In this document: positions 43,606-53,968 of the stretch, one piece after another
Layout: every line of letters begins with the position of its first letter
How positions within the stretch are numbered: the stretch's first letter is position 1
NCBI RefSeq assembly: GCF_002343915.1
Contig: NZ_NETK01000001.1
Coordinates: 10,688,001-10,752,000 of the forward strand
DNA: 64,000 nt
Direction: 5' to 3'
From: Nannocystis exedens
Lineage (GTDB): Bacteria > Myxococcota_A > Polyangia > Nannocystales > Nannocystaceae
Program-made: the position numbers and the translations under genes
Notes under the pieces: generated by a model
What the model saw: the letters and a program-made list of their open reading frames with translations, nothing else
The model's database searches: none
What the model was told of the DNA's origin: nothing

Positions 43606-44478
43606 TCACGAGTAGATGTTGCCGGTGTTGATCACCGGCTGGGCCTCGCGGTCGGCGACGAGGGCGACCAGGAGGTTGTTGACCATCGAGGCCTTGCGCT
43701 CCTCGTCGAGGCGGACGATGCCGTGCTCCTCGAGGCGACGCAGGCCCATCTCGACCATGCTGACGGCGCCCTCGACGATCTGGCGGCGGGCGGCGACGAC
43801 GGCCTCGGCCTGCTGGCGGCGCAGCATGGCCTGGGCGATCTCGGGGGCGTACGCGAGGTGCGAGAGGCGACAGTCGACGACCTCGAGGCCGGCGACGTCG
43901 AGCCGGGCCTGGACCTCCTGCTGGAGGCCGGCGTTGATCTCGTCCTGGTGGCTGCGCAAGGCGACCTCGCCGTCGTGCGAGTCGTAGGGGAAGCGGGTGG
44001 CGACGGCGCGGATGGCCGTCTCGCTCTGGATGGCGACGAAGCCGCGGTAATTCTCGACCTCGAGCAGGGCCTTGGCGCTGTCGGTGACGCGCCAGACGAT
44101 CACGGCCGCGATCTCGATCGGGTTGCCGCGCGCGTCGTTGACCTTGAGCTTCTCGCTGTTGAAGTTGTGGACGCGCAAGCTGACCGGGTGTTTGGCGGCG
44201 AAGGGGTTGGCGAAGTGATACCCGGCGCCGGCGACGGTGCCGACGTAGCGGCCGAAGAAGACGAGCACCCGCGATTCGTTAGGCTGGTTGACGAAGAAAC
44301 CACCGAGGGAGAGCAAGAGGACCAGACCGAGGACGATCGGCTGCCACACCTTGGCGACCTGCTGGGTCTGGGCGATGTCGACGATTGTGCTGGCGCACAG
44401 GCCGGCGAGGGCCAGCCAGACGAGGAGAGCGATGAAACCGTTGAGCGAAAACGCGCGCTGCTGCTGGATCGAGGTCAT
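43606..44478 (-). CDS. SPFH (band 7/prohibitin-like) membrane protein
   Basis: A 290-residue protein. Two N-terminal membrane helices (FIALLVWLALAGLCASTIVD and WQPIVLGLVLLLSLGGFFV) are followed by the SPFH domain (about 65-240): NESRVLVFFGRYVGTVAGAG, EIAAVIVWRVTDSAKALLEV, EINAGLQQEVQARLDVAGLE and VVDCRLSHLAYAPEIAQAML. A helical C-terminus follows. Such proteins make membrane microdomain scaffolds. It is first in an operon with the RHH gene. Confidence 0.92.
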   Translation of the reverse strand: MTSIQQQRAFSLNGFIALLVWLALAGLCASTIVDIAQTQQVAKVWQPIVLGLVLLLSLGGFFVNQPNESRVLVFFGRYVGTVAGAGYHFANPFAAKHPVSLRVHNFNSEKLKVNDARGNPIEIAAVIVWRVTDSAKALLEVENYRGFVAIQSETAIRAVATRFPYDSHDGEVALRSHQDEINAGLQQEVQARLDVAGLEVVDCRLSHLAYAPEIAQAMLRRQQAEAVVAARRQIVEGAVSMVEMGLRRLEEHGIVRLDEERKASMVNNLLVALVADREAQPVINTGNIYS

Positions 44479-44506
44479 TCGGGGCTCCGGGGTGATGTCG
44501 GGATGA

Positions 44507-44519
44507 TATCACTCTGATA
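44507..44519. promoter_or_regulatory. Candidate operator palindrome upstream of the SPFH-RHH operon
   Basis: TATCA-CTC-TGATA is a perfect 5+5 inverted repeat in an unusually AT-rich patch, 28 bp upstream of the SPFH start (44478). Short inverted repeats in such positions are typical operators for ribbon-helix-helix proteins, and the operon encodes one. Direct binding is an inference. Confidence 0.45.
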
Positions 44520-44670
44520 CTGGAGGCGCCAGACTGGTTTTTGCGGAGTCGCGAGGGGTCTGCCGATGCTCAGGCCAGTCTTCCGCGGATGAGGGCTCGG
44601 GGCGCTCGCACGTCAGCGCCCACGACCTCGTCCCTCGCAGCTCCACCGGTTCGGTCGAGGGGGTGGCGAT

Positions 44671-44790
44671 CGAGCTGTCTGAAGAGACAGATCCATCGCC
44701 GGCCAGCGGTACTCGCTGTCCGGAGGGACAGGTCAGCAAGGATGGCTCTCGAGACAGGTTGAATCGGGCCTGTCCCGAGAGACGGAGAAT
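44671..44790. repeat. Irregular CTGTCC/GACAGG repeat cluster
   Basis: Contains GCTGTCTGAAGAGACAG, CTGTCCGGAGGGACAGG, CGAGACAGG and CCTGTCCCGAGAGACGG. Adjacent cores are mostly 14 bp apart (44675/44689; 44716/44730; 44770/44784) with 12-15 bp elsewhere. It lies between two minus-strand genes. The rest of 44520-44824 shows nothing else. Confidence 0.75.
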
Positions 44791-44824
44791 CGGCGGCGCG
44801 AGCCGGGCTCGCCGGACTGGAGGC

Positions 44825-46276
<1,452 letters not shown>

Positions 46277-46539
46277 CGCCGTGTACGATATCCCATTCGC
46301 GCCGTGGCAGCGGCGACGCCGGCAGCCCCCCGAGGTCCATCCGCGACTCGGCCTGGGGTCCGGCGGCCTCCTTGCGAGGCTGGGAGACCCCGAATGCAGG
46401 CGAGGCGGTCGCCCCGCCCGCCGTGGTCACAGGTGTGAGCTGAACTTCGGGACAGGTGAGAGCGCGACGCAGACGCGGCCGGCGTGGCGATAGCGCCCGC
46501 GCAGGCCGCTGCACGATCGGTGCTACCATCCCCCGGCGC

Positions 46540-47901
46540 ATGACCGCGGCACCCCAACCTGAGGATGACAACCCGCTCCGCGGCCCGCCCGAGCTGCTGG
46601 GTGAATTCGGCGAGTTCGGCGGGCGCTACGTGGCCGAGACGCTGATGCCGGCGGTGGAAGAGCTGGCTCGCGCGTGGCCGAAAGCCTGGGCCGACCCGAC
46701 GTTCGTCGACGAGTACCGGGCGATCCTCCGCGACTACGTCGGCCGGCCGACGCCGCTGACGGAGGCCCGCCGGCTGCCGGAGGCGATCGGCGGCGGGCGG
46801 ATCTTCCTCAAGCGCGAGGACCTGAACCACACCGGGGCCCACAAGATCAACAACTGCATCGGCCAGGTGCTGCTGGCGCGCCGGCTCGGCAAGACCCGCA
46901 TCATCGCCGAGACGGGGGCCGGGCAGCACGGGGTGGCGACGGCCACCGCCTGCGCGTACTTCGGGATGCCCTGCACCGTGTACATGGGCGCCGAGGACGT
47001 GTCCCGCCAGGCGCTGAACGTGGTGCGCATGCGCCTGCTCGGGGCCGAGGTCCGGCCGGTGACGAGCGGCTCGGCGACCCTGAAGGACGCGATCAACGCG
47101 GCCCTGCGCGACTGGGTCGCCAGCGTGGCCGATACGCACTACGTGATCGGCAGCGTGATGGGACCCGACCCGTACCCGCTGATGGTCCGCGAGCTGCAGC
47201 GGGTGATCGGCGACGAGGCGCGGGCGCAGATCCTCGACCGGATCGGTCGCCTGCCCGACGCGGCGGTGGCCTGCGTCGGCGGCGGCTCGAACGCGATGGG
47301 CCTGTTCGCGGCGTTCGTGCCCGACGCGGCGGTGAAGCTGTTCGGGGTCGAGGCCACCGGCGAGGGGCTGCAGGGCCGCCACGCGGCGACCGTGGCGAAG
47401 GGCCGGATCGGCGTGTTCCACGGGATGCGCAGCCTGGTCCTTCAGACAGATGACGGGCAGCTGCTCGAGGCCCACTCGATCTCGGCCGGGCTCGACTACC
47501 CGGGCATCGGCCCCGAGCACGCGCACCTGCACGCGACCGGACGCGCGCGCTACCTCGGGATCTCCGACCGCGAGGCGCTGGCGGCCACCGAGCTGTTGGC
47601 CCGCACCGAGGGCATCATCCCGGCGCTCGAGACGGCGCACGCGATCGCGGCGCTGCCCGCGGTGATCCGCGAGCTCGGGCCCGAGGCGGTGGTGATCGTC
47701 AACGTGTCGGGTCGCGGCGACAAGGACATGCACACGGTGATGACCCACCTCGACCCGGCGACGCTGGCCCTCATCGACGAGGCCGAGCGCGGACGCAAGG
47801 CGGCCCGCGCCGCGCACCACGGGGCGGCGGGGCACGGGGGCGGGGAGGGGCTGATCGTCGACGGTCACGAGCTCCGCGCCGAGCGCAAGGAGGGGGCATG
47901 A
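46540..47901 (+). CDS. trpB: Tryptophan synthase beta chain
   Basis: A 453-residue protein from ATG 46540. It makes L-tryptophan from indole and serine with PLP. LKREDLNHTGAHKINNCIGQ holds the PLP lysine (K102), and VACVGGGSNAMGLF is the phosphate-binding Gly loop. AETGAGQHGVATATACA and GLDYPGIGPEHAHL are also family hallmarks. It is longer than usual TrpB (about 400) because of a 20-residue N-terminal extension and a Gly/His-rich tail (AARAAHHGAAGHGGGEG). It overlaps trpA by ATGA. Confidence 0.97.
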   Translation: MTAAPQPEDDNPLRGPPELLGEFGEFGGRYVAETLMPAVEELARAWPKAWADPTFVDEYRAILRDYVGRPTPLTEARRLPEAIGGGRIFLKREDLNHTGAHKINNCIGQVLLARRLGKTRIIAETGAGQHGVATATACAYFGMPCTVYMGAEDVSRQALNVVRMRLLGAEVRPVTSGSATLKDAINAALRDWVASVADTHYVIGSVMGPDPYPLMVRELQRVIGDEARAQILDRIGRLPDAAVACVGGGSNAMGLFAAFVPDAAVKLFGVEATGEGLQGRHAATVAKGRIGVFHGMRSLVLQTDDGQLLEAHSISAGLDYPGIGPEHAHLHATGRARYLGISDREALAATELLARTEGIIPALETAHAIAALPAVIRELGPEAVVIVNVSGRGDKDMHTVMTHLDPATLALIDEAERGRKAARAAHHGAAGHGGGEGLIVDGHELRAERKEGA

Positions 47902-48695
47902 GCGCCGGAGTGGATCGTGTGGCGGCTGCGTTCGCCCGGGCACGCGCGGAGAACCGCGCGGCGCTGGTCGGCTACCTGACCGGGTTCGATCCCGATCGCA
48001 ACGGCTCGCTCGAGCGGATCTTCGCCGCCTGCGACGGCGGGCTCGACGTGCTCGAGCTCGGGGTGCCCTTCAGCGATCCGACGGCCGACGGACCGACGAT
48101 CCAGGCGGCGATGACCCGCGCCCTGGCCAGCGGGGCCACGGTGGCGGGGGCGCTGGCGCTGGCGGCGGAGATCCGGCGCCGCTTCGAGCTGCCGATCGTG
48201 CTGTTCTCGTACGCGAACCCGCTGGTCAGCTACGGGCCGGAGCGCCTGTCCCGAGAGACAGCCGAGGCGGGGGCCGACGCGCTGCTGGTGGTCGACCTGC
48301 CGCCCGAGCACGCGGAGGTCCTGCGCGGGCCGGCCAGCGCCCGCGGGCTCGGCTGGGTCGGGCTGATCGCGCCGACGACCACGCCGGCCCGCCGCGCGCG
48401 GGTGCTGGCGGCCAGCACCGGGTTCGTCTACGCGGTCAGCCTCACCGGCGTGACCGGGGCGCCGCTCGACCCGAGCGACCCGGCCCTGCACGCCGGCCTG
48501 GCGACGCTGCGCAGCGCGAGCTCGCTGCCGATCGTGGTCGGCTTCGGCGTGCGCAAGGCCGAGGACGTGCGCGCGCTGGCCGGGCACGCCGACGGGGTGG
48601 TGGTCGGCTCGGCGCTGGTCGAGGCCGGCGCGCGCGGACCCGCGGCGCTCGGCGAGCTGGTGAAGACGCTGCGCGCCGGGACCCTGCGGGCCTGA
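47898..48695 (+). CDS. trpA: Tryptophan synthase alpha chain
   Basis: A 265-residue TIM-barrel enzyme that splits indole-3-glycerol phosphate and passes indole to TrpB. LDVLELGVPFSDPTADGP carries the catalytic Glu53 and Asp64, and later FVYAVSLTGVTGA and VVGFGVRKAEDV bind phosphate. Start overlaps the trpB stop by 4 bp (translational coupling). Other trp genes are absent from the window. A CCTGTCC-N4-GACAG repeat pair (48245-48262) encodes LSRETA between beta strands. Confidence 0.97.
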   Translation: MSAGVDRVAAAFARARAENRAALVGYLTGFDPDRNGSLERIFAACDGGLDVLELGVPFSDPTADGPTIQAAMTRALASGATVAGALALAAEIRRRFELPIVLFSYANPLVSYGPERLSRETAEAGADALLVVDLPPEHAEVLRGPASARGLGWVGLIAPTTTPARRARVLAASTGFVYAVSLTGVTGAPLDPSDPALHAGLATLRSASSLPIVVGFGVRKAEDVRALAGHADGVVVGSALVEAGARGPAALGELVKTLRAGTLRA

Positions 48696-48711
48696 CGGCG
48701 CGAGGCGTGAG

Positions 48712-48798
48712 GGACATGTCCGAAGGGGCATGCTCAAAGGGCCTGCTCCTTCAGGTATGTCCGAACGAGCATGTCACTCGGGACATGCCCCGACGCTC
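48712..48798. repeat. 14-bp-period repeat array, 6 units
   Basis: Cores at 48716, 48730, 48743, 48757, 48771 and 48785 (14, 13, 14, 14, 14): CATG, CATG, CCTG, TATG, CATG, CATG. It fills most of the 100-bp convergent gap between trpA and the next gene. Confidence 0.92.
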
Positions 48799-49408
48799 AG
48801 GTCTCGCTCGGCGCCTCGTCGGAGGGGGCGGTAGGGGCGGGCGGAGCGGCGGCGGCCCCGGCGGCGCGCTCGAGGTGGACGAGCATCGCGGCGACCGTCA
48901 GCATGGCGGGGGCGTCGGGGCTGATCGGCTCGGTGCCGCGCTCGCGGACCTCGAAGGCGCCGCCGTCGAAGAACACGCTGTTGAAGCGGCTGACGAGGTC
49001 CATCAGGGTCGTCTGCGCGCCGGTGCTGTCGAGCATGGCGGTGACCTGGGCCCGGTCGCGCGTGCTGATGTAGATGAAGTCGTCGAACAGCGGGTCGCCG
49101 ACCTGGAGATCCTTGCGGAACACCTTGATCATGCGATCGAGGGTGCTCTCGCGGGCGAAGCTGGCGCGGAACGACAGGCTGACGCGCGGGCGGGCGGTGA
49201 TCGAGAAGTGATAGAAGGTGTAGAACTCGCTGCCGACGCGATCGCGCGTCTGCCACTCGCGGGTCACGATCGTGTGGCCGCGCTCGCGCAGCGCGACCTC
49301 GGCGTGACCGTCGGCGCAGCGCTCGCAAAAGTCGAGCTCGTAGTCGCGGCGGAGGTTGTCACTTGTGTGCGGGAGTTCGCAGAACGCACAGGGGACGACG
49401 TCGTCCAT
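48797..49408 (-). CDS. Hypothetical protein with N-terminal Cys4 zinc-ribbon-like motif
   Basis: A 203-residue protein. The N-terminus PCAFCELPHTSDNLRRDYEL followed by DFCERCADGH gives two CxxC pairs 18 residues apart, a probable zinc ribbon. The central part (about 55-165) is alpha/beta with many aromatics (SEFYTFYHFSITARPRVSLS). The C-terminus is an Ala/Pro/Glu tail. No family recognised. Confidence 0.7.
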   Translation of the reverse strand: MDDVVPCAFCELPHTSDNLRRDYELDFCERCADGHAEVALRERGHTIVTREWQTRDRVGSEFYTFYHFSITARPRVSLSFRASFARESTLDRMIKVFRKDLQVGDPLFDDFIYISTRDRAQVTAMLDSTGAQTTLMDLVSRFNSVFFDGGAFEVRERGTEPISPDAPAMLTVAAMLVHLERAAGAAAAPPAPTAPSDEAPSET

Positions 49409-49420
49409 GCCGGCACGGTA

Positions 49421-50293
49421 TCAGGGCGGGACCAGCCAGTCGACGCGGGCGTCGCCGGGAAACTCGTCCTCGGCCAGGAGGGCCGCAAGCCGGGGCAGGA
49501 GCGCGCCGAACACGGTGTCGGTCTGCCACGGGGCGCCGGCGAGGAGCAGCCCCGAACCGCTGAGCACGGCGGGGTCGTCAGGCCTCGTGCGCAGCTCGAG
49601 GCAGAGCACGTCGCGCAGGCCGGAGCGGAGCACGGCGGCGTGCAACAGCGTGGCCGCGAGCGGGCCCTTGATCGGGTACCACAGCGCGGTGCAAGCCTGC
49701 GGCCAGCGCCGCCGCGCGAGCTCGACGCCGGCGAGGGCGGCGGCGAATTCGTCGGGCCGCTCGTAGGGCGGATCGATGAGGACGAGGCCGCGGCGCGGCG
49801 TCGGCGGCAAGAGAGCGGCCAGCGCCTCGTAGCCGTCGCGCTGGTGGATCGCCACCTGCGGGTCGCGCCGCGGGCCGTGCTCGCCGCGCACGCTGAACTC
49901 GTCGCGCAGCGCGGCAGCCTCGCCCGGCTGGAGCTCGCACAGGATCATGCGATCGTCAGGTCGCATGACGGACCGCACCAGCCGCGGCGAGCCGGGATAG
50001 GTGGCGAGCGCGCCGCTAATGTTGAGTTCGGCGACGCGCGCGAGGTAATCGGCGAGCTCCGGCGGGAGGTCCGCCGCGCCCCGAGCAGGCCACAGCCGGG
50101 CGATGCCGCGCTGAAACTCGCGCGAACGCGCGGCATCGCCGAAGTCCAGGGGATAACGGCCGCGTCCGGCGTGGGTGTCGACGTAACTCAGCGGCGCGGG
50201 CTTGTGCTGGAGACGGCGCACGAGTTGCAGCAGGACGACGTGCTTGAACACGTCCGCGGCGTTACCGGCGTGAAAGGCGTGACGGTAGTTCAT
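49421..50293 (-). CDS. rlmJ: 23S rRNA (adenine-2030-N6)-methyltransferase
   Basis: A 290-residue protein; the start MNYRHAFHAGNAADVFKHVV is highly characteristic of RlmJ. PLSYVDTHAGRGRYPL is near the SAM site, and GLVLIDPPYERPDEF is the DPPY catalytic motif for adenine N6 methylation. TALWYPIKG is also typical. It modifies A2030 of 23S rRNA. Confidence 0.95.
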   Translation of the reverse strand: MNYRHAFHAGNAADVFKHVVLLQLVRRLQHKPAPLSYVDTHAGRGRYPLDFGDAARSREFQRGIARLWPARGAADLPPELADYLARVAELNISGALATYPGSPRLVRSVMRPDDRMILCELQPGEAAALRDEFSVRGEHGPRRDPQVAIHQRDGYEALAALLPPTPRRGLVLIDPPYERPDEFAAALAGVELARRRWPQACTALWYPIKGPLAATLLHAAVLRSGLRDVLCLELRTRPDDPAVLSGSGLLLAGAPWQTDTVFGALLPRLAALLAEDEFPGDARVDWLVPP

Positions 50294-50656
50294 CGGCAGC
50301 GACGAGCCCGTCCAGGGCTCGGCTCGAAAATAATGCATCGACCGCCCGCGCTGGGCTCGCCTCGCACGCGGGGGAGATCTCGCCGGTGAACGCAGAGCTC
50401 CATCCCAGGCGGGTCGTGCAGAAATTTCTAAAAGGGGTGCAGGCGCCCGGCGAGCTCGACAGCTGCGCGCAGGACTCGGGTTCGGTCGCTGCGGGATGTA
50501 TTCCTGGGAGGGCATGCGGGCTCACGAGATCGGCGAGGTGTCGGCGATGCCCGGCGATCGTGCGGGCCGGGGCCGCCGCGCCCGGCTGCGCCTCGCACCG
50601 GTGTTTCAGGGCCGCGTCCGGTCAGCGCCGCGAAGCCTGGGCTCACGGGAGCCGCG
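50294..50656. other. Intergenic, no gene seen
   Basis: About 360 bp between divergent genes. It includes a less GC-rich patch (GCAGAAATTTCTAAAAGG near 50418) containing the palindrome AGAAATTTCT, which could be promoter or operator sequence. No 14-bp array. Confidence 0.4.
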
Positions 50657-52119
50657 ATGAGAGCGGGGCCCGAGTCTCGGGGGGCGGGTGAATTGAACGC
50701 GTCGCTCGATCGACTCAGACCGGTCGAGGACACGAGGATGTCGCGGAGTCACACGGAAGCGCTCGGGGGCGCCGAGACCGTCGCGCGCGGGCTCGCCGAT
50801 ACCACGCCGGCGGGCCTGGCCTTCCCCAGCCTCGACGGGGCCGACGAGCGGCGAATGGAAGATCTGATGGCCGCGCGGCTGTTCCCGCGGGCAGCCGCGC
50901 CGCAGCGGATCGGCCGCTACACGCTGCTCGACCGGCTCGGCAGGGGCGGCATGGGTGTGGTTTATGCGGCGTATGACCCGGAGCTCGATCGGCGGGTGGC
51001 GATCAAGCTGCTGCAGCGCGACGACACCGCCCGGCGGCGCAGGCTGGAGCGCGAGGCCCAGGCGATGGCCAGGCTCTCGCATCCGAACGCGGTGACCCTC
51101 TACGAGGTCGGCGAGCACGAGGGGCAGTCGTTCCTGGCGATGGAGTTCATCACCGGCCCGGACCTCACTCGGTGGCTGCGCGAGCGCGGGCCCGCGGCTG
51201 ACCGGCGGACCGTGCTGGACATGTTCATTCAGGCAGGTCGGGGCCTGGCGGCGGCGCACCGGGTCAACCTCGTCCACCGCGACTTCAAGCCCGCCAACGT
51301 GTTCGTCGACGACGACGGTCGCGTGCGCGTCGGCGACTTCGGGCTCGCACGCCAGCGAGTAATGGAGGGCGTCGACCTCGACGGGCACTCCGGGCGCGAG
51401 GCCGTTGACTTGCCCGGGAACTCCGGCGAACTCACCACGACCGGCGTGATCATGGGGACGCCGGCCTACATGGCGCCGGAGCAGTTCGCCGGCGCGGAGA
51501 CCGACGCGCGTACCGATCAGTTCGCGTTCTGCGTCGCGTTGTGGGAGGCGCTCCAGGGCGCAGGCCCTTCGCGGGCGCGACAACCTCGCCGGCTTCGACG
51601 TCGCCGCGCGCGTACGACGACGCGAGGGCGAGGTTCGAGCGAGTGATCGCCATCCGCGAGAAGGCGCTCGGCCCTGACCACCCGACCGTCGCCTTCACCC
51701 TCCTCGGCACCGCCCGCACCCAGCGGGCGACGGGGGCCTACGACGAGGCGAGGGCGCACTACGAGCGCGCGCTTGCGATCGTCGAGAAGGCGTTCGGCCC
51801 CGACCACCCGGCCGTCGCCGCCGCGCTGGCCGGCCTCGCCGAGGTCTTGCTCGCCCGACACGAGTCGGCGGAGGCCGTGGGGCTGGCCGAACGCGCCGTG
51901 CGGATCGGCGAGGCCGGCGGGGTCAGCCCGGACAAGCTGGCGGGCAGCCGCTTCGCCCTCGCGCGAGCGCTGTGGCACGCGCCTGGCCCCGCGCGCGACC
52001 GCGACCGCGCGCGGACGCTGGCGCGGCAGGCCCTCGACACGCTGTGCACGATCCAGGGCCGCGAGCGCGAGCGGGCCGACGTCGAGGTTTTCCTCGCCGA
52101 CGCCGACGGCGCGCCGTGA
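50657..52119 (+). pseudogene. Ser/Thr protein kinase with TPR, internally deleted and frameshifted
   Basis: The first frame (50657-51646; alternative start 50738) encodes a Hanks-type kinase: LGRGGMGVVYAAYD, VAIKLL, NLVHRDFKPANVFVDD, VGDFGLARQ and GTPAYMAPEQ are all intact. After FCVALWEALQGAG the frame is lost: a +1 shift would read GRRPFAG, the normal continuation. The second frame (51541-52119) gives AYDDARARFERVIAIREKALGPDHP and a second TPR, then a helical end. The rest of the kinase C-lobe, the membrane helix and several TPRs are missing. The gene is decayed, but the kinase core could still be made as a 329-residue fragment. Confidence 0.85.
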
Positions 52120-52531
52120 TCACGGCTCGACGCCGAGTGCCGCGCGCGACTCGTGGACGCGGCGGGACCGCCCGGCGAGTGACGGGCACGCGCTCGCCGA
52201 GATCCTCGGAGGACGCGCGCGACCGAGGACGTAAGAACTTCGCCGCCAGGCTCGCGCTCGTCCGGCGAGCCTGGAGTTTTTGCGCCCGGCTCGCGGCGAT
52301 CTGGACCGCGCCGGAGAGCCGTTGCCGCGTTGCCTGCGCACTCGCACGCGCCTCGGTGCCCCGTGCCCGTGGCACGAGAATCGACATGGAGTTTGAGGCG
52401 CCCTCGCGTGCACTCGTGGCGGTGGCGGACGCGCCGGGGCGCGGCATAGCAGGCTCGGCCTGCGGTGAAAAGGCCATGGGGAGGGCCGGCGACGTGACCG
52501 GGCGCGGTCCCCGTGCGTCGTAAAACGGCGT
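52120..52531. other. Intergenic, terminator plus no gene
   Basis: About 410 bp. Apart from the terminator at 52246 nothing is seen; codon bias is lost and frames are Arg-rich. Confidence 0.4.
52246..52281 (+). terminator. Rho-independent terminator
   Basis: CCAGGCTCGC pairs with GCGAGCCTGG (10-bp perfect stem, 9-base loop), followed by AGTTTTT. It lies 127 bp after the decayed kinase gene. One of two classical terminators seen in the window. Confidence 0.85.
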
Positions 52532-53482
52532 ATGGTAGCCGCGCCGATGCCCGAAGGCCGCTCCTCCGCTGCGCTCGCTGCCGCCTCGCTGCTGCTCCGG
52601 CGGCTCGGCAGCTTCCTGCTGCGGGTGCTCCGCCACCTCGGCAAGAACAAGGCGCTGCTGCTGGCCGGCGGGGTCGCCTACAACGCGCTGCTGTCGATCG
52701 TGCCGATGCTGGCGGTGGTGTTGGTGGCGCTGACCCACGTGTGGGACGTCGACCAGCTGACCGAGATCATCAGCCACGAGCTCAACCTGCTGATCCCGAA
52801 CCAGGCCGACGTGATCATCGGCGAGGTGGTGAGCTTGCTCGACAACCGCGACCTGGTCGGCGGGATCGGGCTCGGGGTGATGCTGTTCTTCAGCACGTGG
52901 GCGTTCAAGATGCTGGAGGGCGCGCTGGCGGTGATCTTCGCCCGCAGCCGCGCCCGCCGCCAGCGCAGCTTCTGGATGTCGGCGCTGCTGCCGTACATCT
53001 TCATCGTCGCCATCGCCGGCGGCCTTTTGGTGCTGACGGTCCTGGTCGCGCTGCTCGAGCGCCTGGCCGAGGCCGAGGTGGTGCTGTTCGGTTATCAGCT
53101 GTCCCTCGGGTCAGGTCCGGCGTTCGTCCTCAAGCTGAGCGGCATCGTCACGCTGATCTTCATGTTCACGGCGGCCTACCGCGTCATGCCGATCACCGAG
53201 GTGTCGTGGCGCCGCGCCCTCACCGGCGGAGTGGCCGCGGCGCTGCTGTGGGACGTGCTGCGCCGGGCGCTGATGGTCTACTTCTCCAAGATCTCGCTGG
53301 TCAACGTGGTCTACGGGTCGCTGGCGACGGTCATCATCGCGCTCCTGACCCTCGAGATCGGCACGCTCATCATCCTGCTCGGGGCGCAGATCATCTCCGA
53401 GCTGCAGCACAGCGAGGAGGCCGGGCTGCCGTGGTACGAGGCGGCGCCCGAGAGCGAGACCATCGGGGTCAAGCAGGGCTGA
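52532..53482 (+). CDS. YihY/BrkB family inner-membrane protein
   Basis: A 316-residue protein with six membrane helices. GGVAYNALLSIVPMLAVVLV is the family signature near the start. The later FKMLEGALAVIFARSRARRQ, TAAYRVMPITEVSWRRALTG and LVNVVYGSLATVIIALLTLE are also typical. The function of the family is not settled. A repeat pair (53098-53115, CTGTCC then TCAGG) encodes LSLGSG in the loop after the third or fourth helix. Confidence 0.9.
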   Translation: MVAAPMPEGRSSAALAAASLLLRRLGSFLLRVLRHLGKNKALLLAGGVAYNALLSIVPMLAVVLVALTHVWDVDQLTEIISHELNLLIPNQADVIIGEVVSLLDNRDLVGGIGLGVMLFFSTWAFKMLEGALAVIFARSRARRQRSFWMSALLPYIFIVAIAGGLLVLTVLVALLERLAEAEVVLFGYQLSLGSGPAFVLKLSGIVTLIFMFTAAYRVMPITEVSWRRALTGGVAAALLWDVLRRALMVYFSKISLVNVVYGSLATVIIALLTLEIGTLIILLGAQIISELQHSEEAGLPWYEAAPESETIGVKQG

Positions 53483-53500
53483 GGCGGCACCGGCCCGTAG

Positions 53501-53530
53501 GGGCATGGATTTCGGGACATGTCCGAACAA
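53501..53530. repeat. 14-bp-period CATG repeat, 2 units
   Basis: GGCATGGATTTCGGGACATG: cores 53505 and 53519. The second ATG is the predicted start codon of the next gene. Confidence 0.8.
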
Positions 53531-53968
53531 CCACACAGGCTGGCGGTGGGGGTGGTCGCGGTGTGGCTGGCGGCCCAGGCGGTCGCGCTGGTGCGGGGGC
53601 TGCTGCCGCTGCCGCCGCCGCTGGGGGCGCACCTGCCGTGGCGGATGTTCAGCGACCCGTCGCCGTTCGAGCGCACGCTGACGGCGGAGGGCCGCGTCGC
53701 CGACGGGACGTGGGTGCCGATCCCGCTGGAGCGCTACTTCCAGCACACGCGCGGGGCCACGGGCGAGCGGGCGTACGAGTACAGCACGATCGTGTTCGAG
53801 GGGGGGCACCTGCGCGAGCGGCAGGCGTTCGCCGCGTGGCTGGCGGCGCGCATGGCCGCGGACGGGCAGCCGATCGACAAGGTGCGGCTGATCCGGCGCT
53901 GGCGTGACCTCCGCGACGACGCGACGGGGGCGGCGACGATCGGTCAGTACAGGGTGGGCGGTGGCTGA
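53519..53968 (+). CDS. Membrane-anchored protein partner of HTTM
   Basis: A 149-residue protein with one N-terminal helix (VGVVAVWLAAQAVALVRGLL) and a soluble rest (HLPWRMFSDPSPFERTLTAE, VPIPLERYFQHTRGATGE). The start ATG lies inside a 14-bp repeat unit and no good ribosome site precedes it, so the element may have replaced the native start. It overlaps the HTTM gene by 8 bp and is surely co-translated. Small proteins of this kind often sit beside HTTM genes. Function unknown. Confidence 0.75.
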   Translation: MSEQPHRLAVGVVAVWLAAQAVALVRGLLPLPPPLGAHLPWRMFSDPSPFERTLTAEGRVADGTWVPIPLERYFQHTRGATGERAYEYSTIVFEGGHLRERQAFAAWLAARMAADGQPIDKVRLIRRWRDLRDDATGAATIGQYRVGGG

